NCBI GenBank assembly: GCA_009763385.1
Contig: CM019831.1
Coordinates: 16,642,080 to 16,706,079, forward strand
Source of the DNA: Coix lacryma-jobi var. lacryma-jobi
Taxonomy: Eukaryota > Streptophyta > Magnoliopsida > Poales > Poaceae
Length of the DNA stretch: 64,000 nt
Reading direction: 5' to 3'
In this document: one piece after another, positions 20,316 to 30,091 of the stretch
How the letters are laid out: every line of letters begins with the position of its first letter
How positions within the stretch are numbered: position 1 is the stretch's first letter
The notes under the pieces: generated by a model
Told to the model about the DNA's origin: nothing
The model's input: only the letters and a program-made list of their open reading frames with translations
The model's database searches: none
Program-made: the position numbers and the translations under genes

Positions 20316-22290
20316 CCCGCCTCTTGGCGACGTGAGTGCCGAAGCTCAGATGAGCCCCGAGGCGCACGCCGCGGTTGACTGTCTGAGGGTGGTCGCGCGT
20401 TCTCAGTGCGCTCGCGATTTGGTCGAGGAGTACTGCTGCGCTAATGCGTGGCCCCTCAGTCGGAAACAGGCTTGGTTTCCGGTAGAGGAGGACTCGAGGT
20501 ACGAGGGTCGTGGATTGAAGAAGCCAAAGCTTGATTTGGGCAAGATTTGGGAGAGGGCTTTAAAGAAGTTTCTGAGGCGTCAAGATGGAGTTGACGCCAT
20601 TTATAAGCGCGTTCAGCAGAGGGCTGAAAATCTCGTTGGGAAACTGTCTACCCTTGAGGCTAAAGCTATCCACAGCTCGGTGGGAAGCGGGGGTCGTGTT
20701 AACAGAGTTTTTGACATGCTTGGGATTCAGTATGCCGATTGGCCTGCTCCGTCGAGCGAGGATGCGCCAAAGAAGAGGAAGCGAGTTTCTGCGGAGGAGA
20801 GAGGTAATGTTTCGCGGCCGAAGAGAGGTCGCGGCCGTGGTCGCGGCGGCGCCGGCGGCCGGGTGAAGGCACTTGCGACGAAGGTCGCAGTAGGCTTTGA
20901 TGCTTCCGGCACTTCCTCATCCTCGGCCATTGCCTCGAGTGGCCGAGGTGCTGGTAAGATTGGAGGACGGGTACCCCGCGTGGGCGGCATTGGTGCTTTG
21001 ATCCAGATCTCGGATGACGAAGGTGTCTCCGATGATGATGAGAAAGAAGAGAAGGAAGAGGAAAAGGAGGGGGGTACTGAAGAGGACTCATCCGACGAGG
21101 ATAGTGATACGTCAAGTAGCGAAGGTAACTCCGATGAAGACGTATCCATCGAGGATGCTCGAGGAAAAGGAATAGCCTCGTCCAGTGTTGGTGCTGCGGC
21201 TGCGCGAAGCATTGATGACATCATACGAGACTTTGAGCCAGAGAGTCCTCCGCGAGGGTCGTTCCCCGAGTTTGCTGGCTCGCACATTTGGGTGAATGGT
21301 TTTGAGTTTAAGGGTGACCTCGAATCGGACCGGACCCCGGGGAAGAGGCCGTATGGCGAGGCTAGCCGGTCAAGTCTTCCTTATTATGCGAAGAAACTTG
21401 GAGTTTCCGATCCGGCGACCGAGCTTTTCATGAGTCCGGACCTTCGAGAGTGTCACTTGCAGTGTGCTCCGGAGGAAAGGCGCTTTCTGGGTCGGGTGTT
21501 TAACCGTATCTGTGTGCCGGAAGCGGAGCTTCGGCTGGCCAACGAGCCCTTGGAGAGACTTCACAATGATATTGACGTCAAAGTGGCTGAGCTGATGCTC
21601 CTCAGCCGGTCGGCGCGCCGGAGGGCAAGTTACAATCTCCACTATCTGAATGATCGGTTGAGTGACGCGGAGAAAGCTAATAAAGAGCTTCGCCAGAGTT
21701 TGGAAAACAAAGAGATTGAGCTCAAAGCTGCTTTGGAGAAGGTTAAGAAATCGCGAGAGGAAGCACAAGAGGTTGCGAATAGCAACGCGGAGCTCCTGGC
21801 CGCTAGCCGGCAAAAGGACAAGGATTTGTTGGCTGCGAACAAGCGCATAGAAGAGCTGTCCACGGAGCTGGCTACCCAAGCCGAGGCTTGGCGGGAAAGC
21901 ATGGGGAGGGTTAAAAATAAGATAGATACATGCTTGACCGAAGCCGGAGGTTCTGCCGGGGAACCGCTGCCTGCAACTAACGCAGAGGCCTTTGAAAGTT
22001 GGCTGAGTAACGAGCTGGACGTCTTTAGCTCGTTGGTTGGCAACGCGGCCGACTTTGGTGGCTATGCCGGGGCTTTGGCGATGGCCAGCACGCTTCGTCT
22101 TGCGGATTGCGAGCACCTTCGCAAAGTCAAAAGGCCAAACCATGCTTTTCCGTCGGTTGACGAGGTGCGCCGGATGAAGGCTGACGACGCCGACGTTCGG
22201 AACTGTGCGATGTGATTGCTTCGCAAGTTTTGGATTGCTGGTGGCGGCCGAGCTCTTGCCTTTGAAGAAGCTGCCGAGGCTACTCGTCAG
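20316..22290 (+). pseudogene. Antisense accessory gene, middle part: basic, acidic and coiled-coil regions
   Basis: Continuation of the gene begun at 9797. The frame is open to 22212. In order it shows the end of the PF04195-like region, a basic cluster (KKRKRVSAEER then RPKRGRGRGRGGAGGR, about 20772-20865) that looks like a nuclear-localisation/RGG region, and a very acidic Ser-rich tract (about 21010-21160; DDDEKEEKEEEKEGG, SSDEDSDTSSSEG). A linker follows, then a long Glu/Lys/Leu coiled-coil (about 21540-21900). A TGA at 22213-22215 interrupts it. Coding-like sequence continues in frame to 22290, where CAG|GTTAGT is a good 5' splice site. The mix of nuclear signal, acidic tract and coiled coil resembles chromatin proteins, but no function is established. 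Confidence 0.7.
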
Positions 22291-22392
22291 GTTAGTTAGT
22301 TTTTTTTTAATTGTGGTTTTTGGGGTTTGTTATGGTGATGAAGGGTTTGGTGTTTGATTTTGGATGTTTTGTCGTTTAATTTTCCCTTGCAG
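22291..22392 (+). other. Intron 1 of antisense gene
   Basis: GTTAGT...TTTCCCTTGCAG, 102 bp, T-rich, with phase 0 on both sides. Confidence 0.6.
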
Positions 22393-22656
22393 GCTCGGAA
22401 GGACGCGATGCCCTCGCCGCCAGCGACTGTTGATGCTGGTGGTAGCTCCGAAGCCATTCTTGTGCCCAGCGTTGTGGAGGTTGCGCCTGTCGAGGCTAAA
22501 GCCTTGGCTGAGAACGCTCCGAGCACTGAAGAAGCTGTTGTAGGAGCGGTGGCAACGGAAGGGGCTCCTGCTGAAGGCTCGGGTGCAGCTATTGGCGGAG
22601 GTCTGGATGCTACCGTTGACGAAGCTGTGGCTGAGGAGCGCGGTGAGGCCGGGCAG
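22393..22656 (+). pseudogene. Antisense gene exon, Ala/Glu-rich
   Basis: 88 codons, open, beginning ARKDAMPSPPATVDAGG and rich in Ala, Glu, Gly and Val. Bounded by TGCAG| and CAG|GTGTGA. Low-complexity, probably disordered. Confidence 0.55.
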
Positions 22657-22761
22657 GTGTGAACTTAGGGTTGCTTGGGCGAGAGGGTCATTTTGTCAAG
22701 GGTGCGGAGGTTGTAAAAACTTAATGACGCTGTGACACTTTCCTATTTTGGGTAAATGCAG

Positions 22762-23018
22762 GTTCCTGACGGAACCATGCTAGAAGTGTTTGATGTGACG
22801 CCACTGACGCTTAATTATCAAGATACTTTTATAACTGGTGAATCGTGGGCTCGTGCTAAGCTAAAACATCCTTCGCTAGCCTTCGAACGTTTTTGGTGGT
22901 CGAAAGTGCGAAGGTACGATTTAAGAAACAGCCGGTCGAGTCGTTTTTGGCGTGAAGCGGACTATACTGATCGACAAGCTACCCGTCAATTGTTTGGTTC
23001 TTGTTCGTCCTCGCAAGC
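22762..23018 (+). pseudogene. Antisense gene exon, cut by solo LTR
   Basis: Opens after AAATGCAG with VPDGTMLEVFDVTPL and stays open to 23018, where the solo LTR starts. The frame is taken up again at 40011 after the duplicated CAAGC. The intron before it (22657-22761) is phase 0. Confidence 0.6.
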
Positions 23019-23558
23019 TGTCGGTGTTTCGAAACAGGGGGTACGACACCAACGAGTAATATGATCGCGTGCTTCTCTTCCTGGATGGTGATGCAAGAGG
23101 ACACAAGGATTTATCCTGGTTCGGGCAAAGAAGGCCCTACGTCCAGCGGGGGGAGGTGTTCTTATATTACTTGCACCTAAGTGCTTGTACAGGGGCGAAT
23201 ACAAGCTCAGTGAGCGTGGACCGGAGTCCGGACTCGTGTGTGTGTGGATTCGTGTCTTAACGTGTCTGTCCCCGTCCCCCCGAATGAGGGCCCTGGTGTC
23301 CCCTTTTATAGAGCAAAGGGAGGCCAGGGTTACACAAGGGTATTACAGGTATCGGGGTGTATTGTGTCCCTTACGAAGAAGGGTAGGAACCCTATCTTGT
23401 CGAAGACATTGTAGCCGACGTGGGCGTTGCTGTTGAAGCGTCCTTGAAGCGTGGCCTCCATCCTGGGCGTGGACGTGGTGGCGCGGCGAGGTGGAAACCG
23501 TACAACACCCATCCCGGAACGTACAGGACGCGGCGGGGTCCCTCCGGGTCTTGGGGTA

Positions 23559-26500
23559 TGTAACACCCTAGGTGTTAAGCAACCCTAAGTGCATAACTTG
23601 ACATCTCATGAGCATAAAGCATCATCATTTCATATTGCATTCTTTCTTTTGTTAAGTGTCATTTCATGTGACCTTTTGTGATGCTATGCTTGATTGAATG
23701 CTTGTGTGTCTTGTTTGTGGAGTGCTTAAGTCTCCTTAGTAGTTGAACCTTGTTGGGGAGTCAAAATGAAGCTAGGTTTATGTTGGTCATGTTGGCTAAA
23801 CAAGTCTCTAACCCTAGTTGCCTTAATAGAGCCCTAGGAGTCCTTTTGTTTGACTAACTAAGACCTTCTTGATAGAAGCTTTGCATGGCTGTGGGCCCTT
23901 AACCAAAAGTGTGTAGAATTTAGAGTAGAACAAAAGTTGTTTAAGGCCCAACTCATGAAAATGAGTTTAACAAGGTGTTTTGGGACCCACAAGGCAGATT
24001 TGAGGGAGTTTAGACTTAGAAAATTCTTTAAGTCCTAACTGCCCAAAACAGTTTCATCTAGCCATCTTTGGAGTTTTTTCTGGAGTAATCTAGGCCGAAC
24101 CAAAGATCAATCTTGTAACCAAAGTTGTAGTCGGTATGTAGCTCTAAGCAATGGAGCAAGTGGTTTAACTTTTCATCAAATGGGTTAGGAGTTAATCGCG
24201 CTCAAAGTCTGGCCGTCAGTCGGCCTGATGGCACTGAATCGGGCCGGGCCGTGCCGTGCCGGCGCGCGCGCGCGGTGTCGTGGCCGACAGCGCCAGGACG
24301 TTGCCGCCGCGTGGCGCTCGACGGCCGGCCAAGCCAGCGTCCGCGCGCGGCGTGGCAAACGGCAAGGCCAGCTCCGCCTCGCCTGTCCGAACTCCTCCCT
24401 CCATTCTGTTCCCCGCGCTCGCGCCTCTCTCTCGCTCTCTGCTCTCGCCGGCGCTCGAGCAGGAAAGGGGAGAAAGCAAGGCGCCGCCGCCGTTCGCCGC
24501 CGTTCCACCACCGCACCATACATCCAACCACCCACCAAGCTTCGCCGTGAGCTCCCACCCCTTGTGCTATCCTTAGCGCTCTATGAGAGACCGTAGGCAA
24601 GCCCCGGGATGAGCCGCCGCCATGGTCGCCATGACCGCCGAGCTCGGTCCACCGTGGCCGGCCTCCGTCTCGTGGTTGCGTGTTGCCCTAGTGCGTGTTT
24701 AGGGGTCAGTGAGGTCCAAGGAGAAGTTGGAGGGTGATGGTTTAGTCGATTAGGGTTAAGAGCCCGCGGAACGCCGCCGTCCGCCATGACCGCCATGGCC
24801 GGCGCGCTCGGTCCGCCGTGGCCAACCCTCTTCCCGAGCTCAACCATCCGCCCTAGCTAGCGTTCGCGAATCGCCGAGGCTCGTAGAAGGTGTTGGAGGT
24901 GTCGGTTAAGCCGATTAGGGTTTGGTTGTGTTAGTACGCCGCCGTCCGCCGCTCGCCATGGTCGCCGGAGATGGTACGGCCGTGGTCACAGGTGCTCGGA
25001 ACCGAAGCCCTGGCTTCTGAGCCTCGGGTTAGGTTTACGAAGGTCGCCGGAGTAGGATTCGGGAGTCCGTTTAGCTCGTCATGGCCGGAGTCGGCCGGCG
25101 TAGCTCGCCCGCGCCGCCGTGTCCGCCATCGTCGACGGCGAGCTCTATCCGAGCAAGCGCCGGGCTAGGTAGGGGCACCGTTGGGTGCGGAAGGAGAAGG
25201 GGAGTCCATCGGTAGGGTTAGCTTCGCCGGAAAGTTCGCCGCCGTCGAGCTACGGCATGGTCAACCTCCTCCCCTGTTTGCTGTGTATGACGAGTGGGGT
25301 CAGTTTGACCCGAGGGCCCGCGCGTCAGTGAGTCTAGTTCCGTCTGTGTGCACTGGTTTGGGTGCACGTAGCAGTTTAGGTTTGAATGTTTTTCAGGTTT
25401 TGTTAATTAGTTCCCAGAAATTGTGTATTGCTTGTTTAATTCATATCTTGTGAAATATAAATGCTAAAAAGGTGAAACAAGTTTTGTTAGGTTTGTTATG
25501 TTGAGGTCTATGCATGAAAAATATAATATGTCCAGTTTGTGGTGATTTTCTATGTAGTTATATTTAATTCATGTTTAGGCTGAAATCTTGTTAAATGCAT
25601 AGTAAATTGTATGTGTCTCAGAAAAATGTGATTCTTGTTTTGTTAGGTTTGTGTTGAGGACTAGTTTTTGGGAAAAATGTAAAATGAGGTTACTCTGTGA
25701 AATAATTTGGCAGTAGTAATTAAAATGATTAAATGCTGTTTTCTTGTTTATTTTGTAATAATTAAAATATGAAGAGTATGGACTTGGTAATTTTTACTGA
25801 CTGCTCTTGTGCTAAGAAGTTCAGAAGAAAATTATGAAATTTGTTGTTTGACACTTTGTGCTAAGGTGTGTAGTTCAAAGCACCTTTTCATGATAGAATT
25901 TGTCTTTTTCATAGGGGGTAGAGTCTAGGTCTAAATGGGGTGAAATTTAGACAGGGGATTAGATCAAGTGTTGTTAATCTCCAGTAATTTTTATAGATTT
26001 TTGTGAAGCTGGCTAGGATAGGTTACTGTTATAGGCCTATTCAACTAGATTTAATTCTACAATTAATTAGAGGGTAATAAACCCGTTAAGCAACTTTGAT
26101 GTGGTGACAACAAGACTTAGTAAGTAGTATGTTAGATTAAGTAAGTGAGTAGCAGTAGATGACATGTGCTTATCTCCTGAATTGTTACTCCATGTTGCAT
26201 CACCATGCATCCCATGTGCATTCATGTTATTCATTCATGTACCGCGTCATGCAGGGTCGGTAGTGGAAGCCCAAGACACGCCGGAGGAGCAGCGTCGGGA
26301 GGAGACACCCGAGGAGAGGATCCCGGAAGAAGACGCTGAAGACCTGCCGGAGTGCCGTGATCACCGCCCCGCCGACTTCGAGCGAGGCAAGCCCCGGAGC
26401 ATTTTCTCCTACGGTTTGCAAATTACCGTTTACAAGTTAACCTGCTATGATTGTTGCATTAGGTTATAGGAGTTGTGTGATACCGTTGCTGCATTAATTA

Positions 26501-27933
26501 ATTATCCTTGTCCACCTGCAAATGTTATCTTGTGATCCCTGTTAGGTCTAGGCTCGATTATATGCTTAGCCCTGGTTAGACCGGTAAAAGTCGGGTGATT
26601 TCCTGTCTCCCGCATATAGGTGGATACTAAACATGTTTAGCCTCGTGCTATCGTGGTATATAACCATGTGATAATTAATTTGAGACCGGGCGGGATGTAG
26701 GAGCAGCAGGACATGGGTTTTGTGTGCTAGTAGTCTCCCGTCTGTGTCGATTAGGAACCGACGAAGGCACACCTCAGTCATTTTGAACGCGTCAATCACT
26801 TAACGGAGCAGGTGCGGATACCTCCCGTGAAGCCGAGTAAGGTGTTTCGAGCCGGTGACGGAGACGTTGACGCCTAACACCCAGGGCCTTATATGTACCG
26901 TGGGCAACTATTCTGATCGACCTGGCATGGTCCGAGGGCAGGCAGGGCCTGATCGACCTGGCATGACCGTGGGCAGTTAATAGCTTGAGCGACCTGGCAT
27001 TGAGATAACCCCCGGTGTAGAAGGGTCCATGGCCGTCCCGCGATTTGGGTTCTCAAACCTCCTGAGTGGTCGCCAACGGCCACCTGGCAGGGTGTGTCGG
27101 GCGAGTGTGCGACATTTTATCCCCAGCTGGTAGGAATCGATTATAATTGCCATCGCTCCTGGTTAGTGAGTAACTTGACTGAGCATGTGTTAACGTAGTA
27201 ATATATGGAATTAATGATGGTTATGGTTGGTGAATCTGAAAGGCTATTGATGAAATAGTCACTCTTGCTTGAATAAGTAGTCAAGTGTTTGCTCTAGATC
27301 AGGTGCAAATCTAGATAATCAGGCTGATTACATAAAAGTGACTGCTAATACTCTAATGATGATTATTTAATAATAAAATGCTTTTATGCAAAAAGGTAAG
27401 TGTGGCCAACCCCGATATAGCCTTGCATAATCCTTGGTGTCAATTATTTCTGGTTTATGACGGGTAAGTCTAGCTGAGTACCTTCTCGTACTCAGGGTTT
27501 TATCCCTTATTGTTGCAGATGGGCAATGCTTCTTCGGCTATTGCGAGAACTGTCTGTATCCCGTCGAGGGCAGTGACTAGACCATGGGCATGGTCAATCC
27601 TTATCTTCCCTGATGCTTTTGTGGACTGATCAAGCATATGGCACTGTATTGTGAAATAAGGACTTGTGCTTCGAAACTATGTCGCTTCCGCTTTTGAATT
27701 TAAACTATGGTTTGTAATAACTGTTGAACTCTGATGTATTTTGAACTATATGCGAACTGAATGTGGATCGTGAACATGTACGCTAATCTATTACGATCTT
27801 GGTTAAAGTTGAACGACTTGAAATCCTTCGAGATTTCCGGACTACCGGGTTTATACGAGCTTAAGTACTTGTAGTTTCTGCGCAAGCAGCGATTCGGTGC
27901 TTAATCTGGTATAAATTGGTCGGTTCTGTCACA
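23559..27933 (+). repeat. 5' LTR of Tekay-type element
   Basis: 4,375 bp. A GC-rich part (about 24190-25270) has overlapping ORFs on both strands, which are composition artefacts. An AT-rich intron-like part (25370-26250) follows, then an exon-like GC block (26255-26414). Near its end, TTGTTGCAG precedes an ATG at 27519. Confidence 0.9.
26255..26414 (+). other. Exon-like block inside LTR
   Basis: A GC-rich, fully open segment preceded by GTCATGCAG and followed by CCTACG|GTTTGC after 900 bp of AT-rich intron-like sequence. The open frame is rich in Glu, Arg and Pro (TPEEQRREETPEERIPEED, then FERGKPRSIFS). The second LTR has the same block at 37204-37363. It looks like a spliced leader or an upstream ORF exon, not proven. 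Confidence 0.4.
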
Positions 27934-27935
27934 GC

Positions 27936-27951
27936 TGGCATCGGAGCGTGG
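27936..27951 (+). promoter_or_regulatory. Primer-binding site (initiator Met tRNA)
   Basis: TGGCATCGGAGCGTGG two bases after the 5' LTR. Similar to TGGTATCAGAGC. Confidence 0.7.
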
Positions 27952-28732
27952 TTAGCGTTACTGTTCATGATTCTATTTGAAAAAAAAAACTGTATTTTCA
28001 AATAAAATTCCTTCATTGTCAAAACTGGTAGCTATAGTAGGTTCTGAAAAACCCTTCTTATAAAGATTTAGGTGTGCCATTGATCAAGTCCTTATGCCCA
28101 ATAGGAACTTAGGTGGCTATTTAAGTACTAACTTTGGGGGTCGTGCATCATACTTATTTTCTGTTTATTCTGTCGTCCATACGGCAAGGGTGAAATTGTA
28201 TGGATGCTATTCCTCGGAATAGTAATGTATGGATCAATTGCCTCTACGCTAAAGGTAATGAGAGTTGTGAGAGCATGATTGGACAACCGCCAATCTAGGG
28301 AAAGTGCTTATACGATACTGATGCGTATACCTGTTCCACACAAGTATATGTGAAAGTATTGATTGTGGGAGTAATAATTTCTGATGGGTGCATATACTGC
28401 TTACGTGTATACCGGGTGTACACCTAAGAGAGTATTAGATTTAAATTTCCGCAGTGCATGATATTCATACTGTGGGAAGGGCTGAAATGGTTTTTCTGCA
28501 GGTACGCTAACTTGCGAACGTGTAGTACGTATAGTTAACGCTATGAGTGAACGTGTATGCCACCGTCTAGCCGTTAGATTGTTAGGCAGTGAGGACGTAT
28601 GAAACGTGCATGCATCATGATCATATAATCTTGCATTAATCTTACTTCCTTCCTTATGGTTTCCGTCCCGTTTTCCTAATAAAAGTTGTTCTCAAACTAA
28701 TAAAAATCTCTGTGTGGATAAACTTCTTACAG
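27952..28732 (+). other. Leader between primer-binding site and ORF0
   Basis: 780 bp without a credible ORF. It ends in a T-rich stretch and CTTCTTACAG directly before ORF0, which reads like a 3' splice site. Confidence 0.45.
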
Positions 28733-29751
28733 ATGGCGCGCACCAAGCGCACTGCTCGCAAGTCCACGGGAGGCAAGAGGCCTAACTACATGCTGGGGCC
28801 ATGGACCGATGAGGGAACGGAGGACTTCCTAGAGGAGTTTGGGATGCCCACTATTCTTTGGAGAGTTCTGCACGTGGTGGGATATCAGGAGGGCCAGGAG
28901 CCGCAGTACGACTGGCACCGTGTGCAGTTGTCAGAGGATCGTCACGTGTACACGGTGGAGGTGGACGTACCCAGCCGTGATGAGCAGGATCACGTCTGGT
29001 GCCGTCGAGTGTTTGCTTTGCAGGGGAGGACCCCTGGGATGCAGCCAACCAGGTTGCTTATACCGTTCTTCGGGACATCATGGAGGACCATCCGGAGGTG
29101 GTTGCTCAGGCTACTGCCAGTATCTTCCCGACAGTGGATCCGTATCTTTCGGTGTGGCGTCAGCCAGGAGCTACTATTTTGGAGGGTAGTTCGCTTGAGA
29201 GGGAGCATTGTGCCGAGCCAGCAGGGAGTGCCATGGCTGCACTTATGGCTACTTATGGCTGCTTATCCCGCAGCTATGAGCAGTTGGACCATGTTCTTAG
29301 CGAGGAGATTGCAGCGCAGCATCGCCGTCAGGAGGAGCACGCTACAGAGATAGACCTCCTCACTACACAGCTAGCTCAGTTGACAGTAGAGAGAGACCCG
29401 GCACTTCAGAGGGAGCAGGAGACTGCTCATCAGCTTGCCATTCAGCAGGGGTCGACTACTTTCTTGGCCTCGGTCATGAGGGAGACTGAGGAGGCGCTTC
29501 GGGGAGTTTGTGTTGAGGGCATTCGTGTTTCAGAGGAGAACAGGCTGCTGAGGTTGCGAGTGGGAGACCTAGAGCTGCAACTCCATCACCTGCAGGACTA
29601 CAACGACCGTTTGCACGAGGAGATCCATCGCAGGGAGAATGAGAGGAACCCCATCTTTCCCCAGGAGGATCCAGAGCCAAGTAGTTCTTCTAGTAGTTCT
29701 TCAGATATGTCTAGTGAGGACGGTGACGTTGGTGAGATCGCTAGAGAGTAG
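28733..29751 (+). pseudogene. ORF0 with histone H3-tail-like N-terminus (frameshifted)
   Basis: ATG 28733 opens M-ARTKRTARKSTGGK, matching histone H3 residues 1-14 at 13 of 14 positions (Gln5 is Arg). The second residue is Ala, so Met removal would expose the same N-terminus as H3. Sequence then diverges (GPWTDEGTEDFLEEFGM, VEVDVPSRDEQDHVWCRR). Near 29020-29030 the frame changes. The second frame (EDPWDAANQVAY onward) runs to TAG 29749-29751. It contains a Gln/Glu/Leu-rich coiled-coil (about 29270-29640) and ends in a Ser-rich acidic tail (about 29670-29745). It lies upstream of gag, in the place of ORF0 in rice RIRE3/RIRE8. ATG 28733 is preceded by a 3'-splice-like TTACAG. A chromatin-mimic role is inferred from the tail only. 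Confidence 0.75.
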
Positions 29752-30091
29752 TCTAGATCATATGCTTAGCGTCTAGATGGTCTTTTGCGTAAGTTGGCAC
29801 GCCCGATCTTTTGGTGTGTTGGGCTGAATGTAAGCATGGATAGCAGACTTATGTGATGTGTGTGAGACCTTGGAAAGACTCATATGTATGGGCAAAACTA
29901 TGGATGTTATGTTATCTTTTGCATGATGTGTTAAGTGATCTTGTTATGTGTTGATGCGATGTGGATTGAAATTTATTGTACCTCTGTCATTGTTTGGTGA
30001 ATTTTTTTTCCGAATAATTTCAGTGGGTATGATTTATTGTTCTCTACAAGTTGCAACTTCGCCTAATGGTCGCTTACTATCCTATATGCAG
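29752..30091 (+). other. Spacer between ORF0 and gag
   Basis: 340 bp, T-rich, no ORF, ending CCTATATGCAG directly before the gag ATG, again resembling a 3' splice site. Confidence 0.45.

Noticed and set aside
21370..22143. 257-codon minus-strand ORF opposite the coiled-coil region
   Set aside because: It is a shadow of the plus-strand coding sequence, whose composition and domain structure are convincing.
24185..25453. Overlapping Arg/Ala-rich ORFs on both strands, repeated at 35134-36402
   Set aside because: They lie in the GC-rich part of the Tekay LTR in both copies, have no domain, and are expected from composition.
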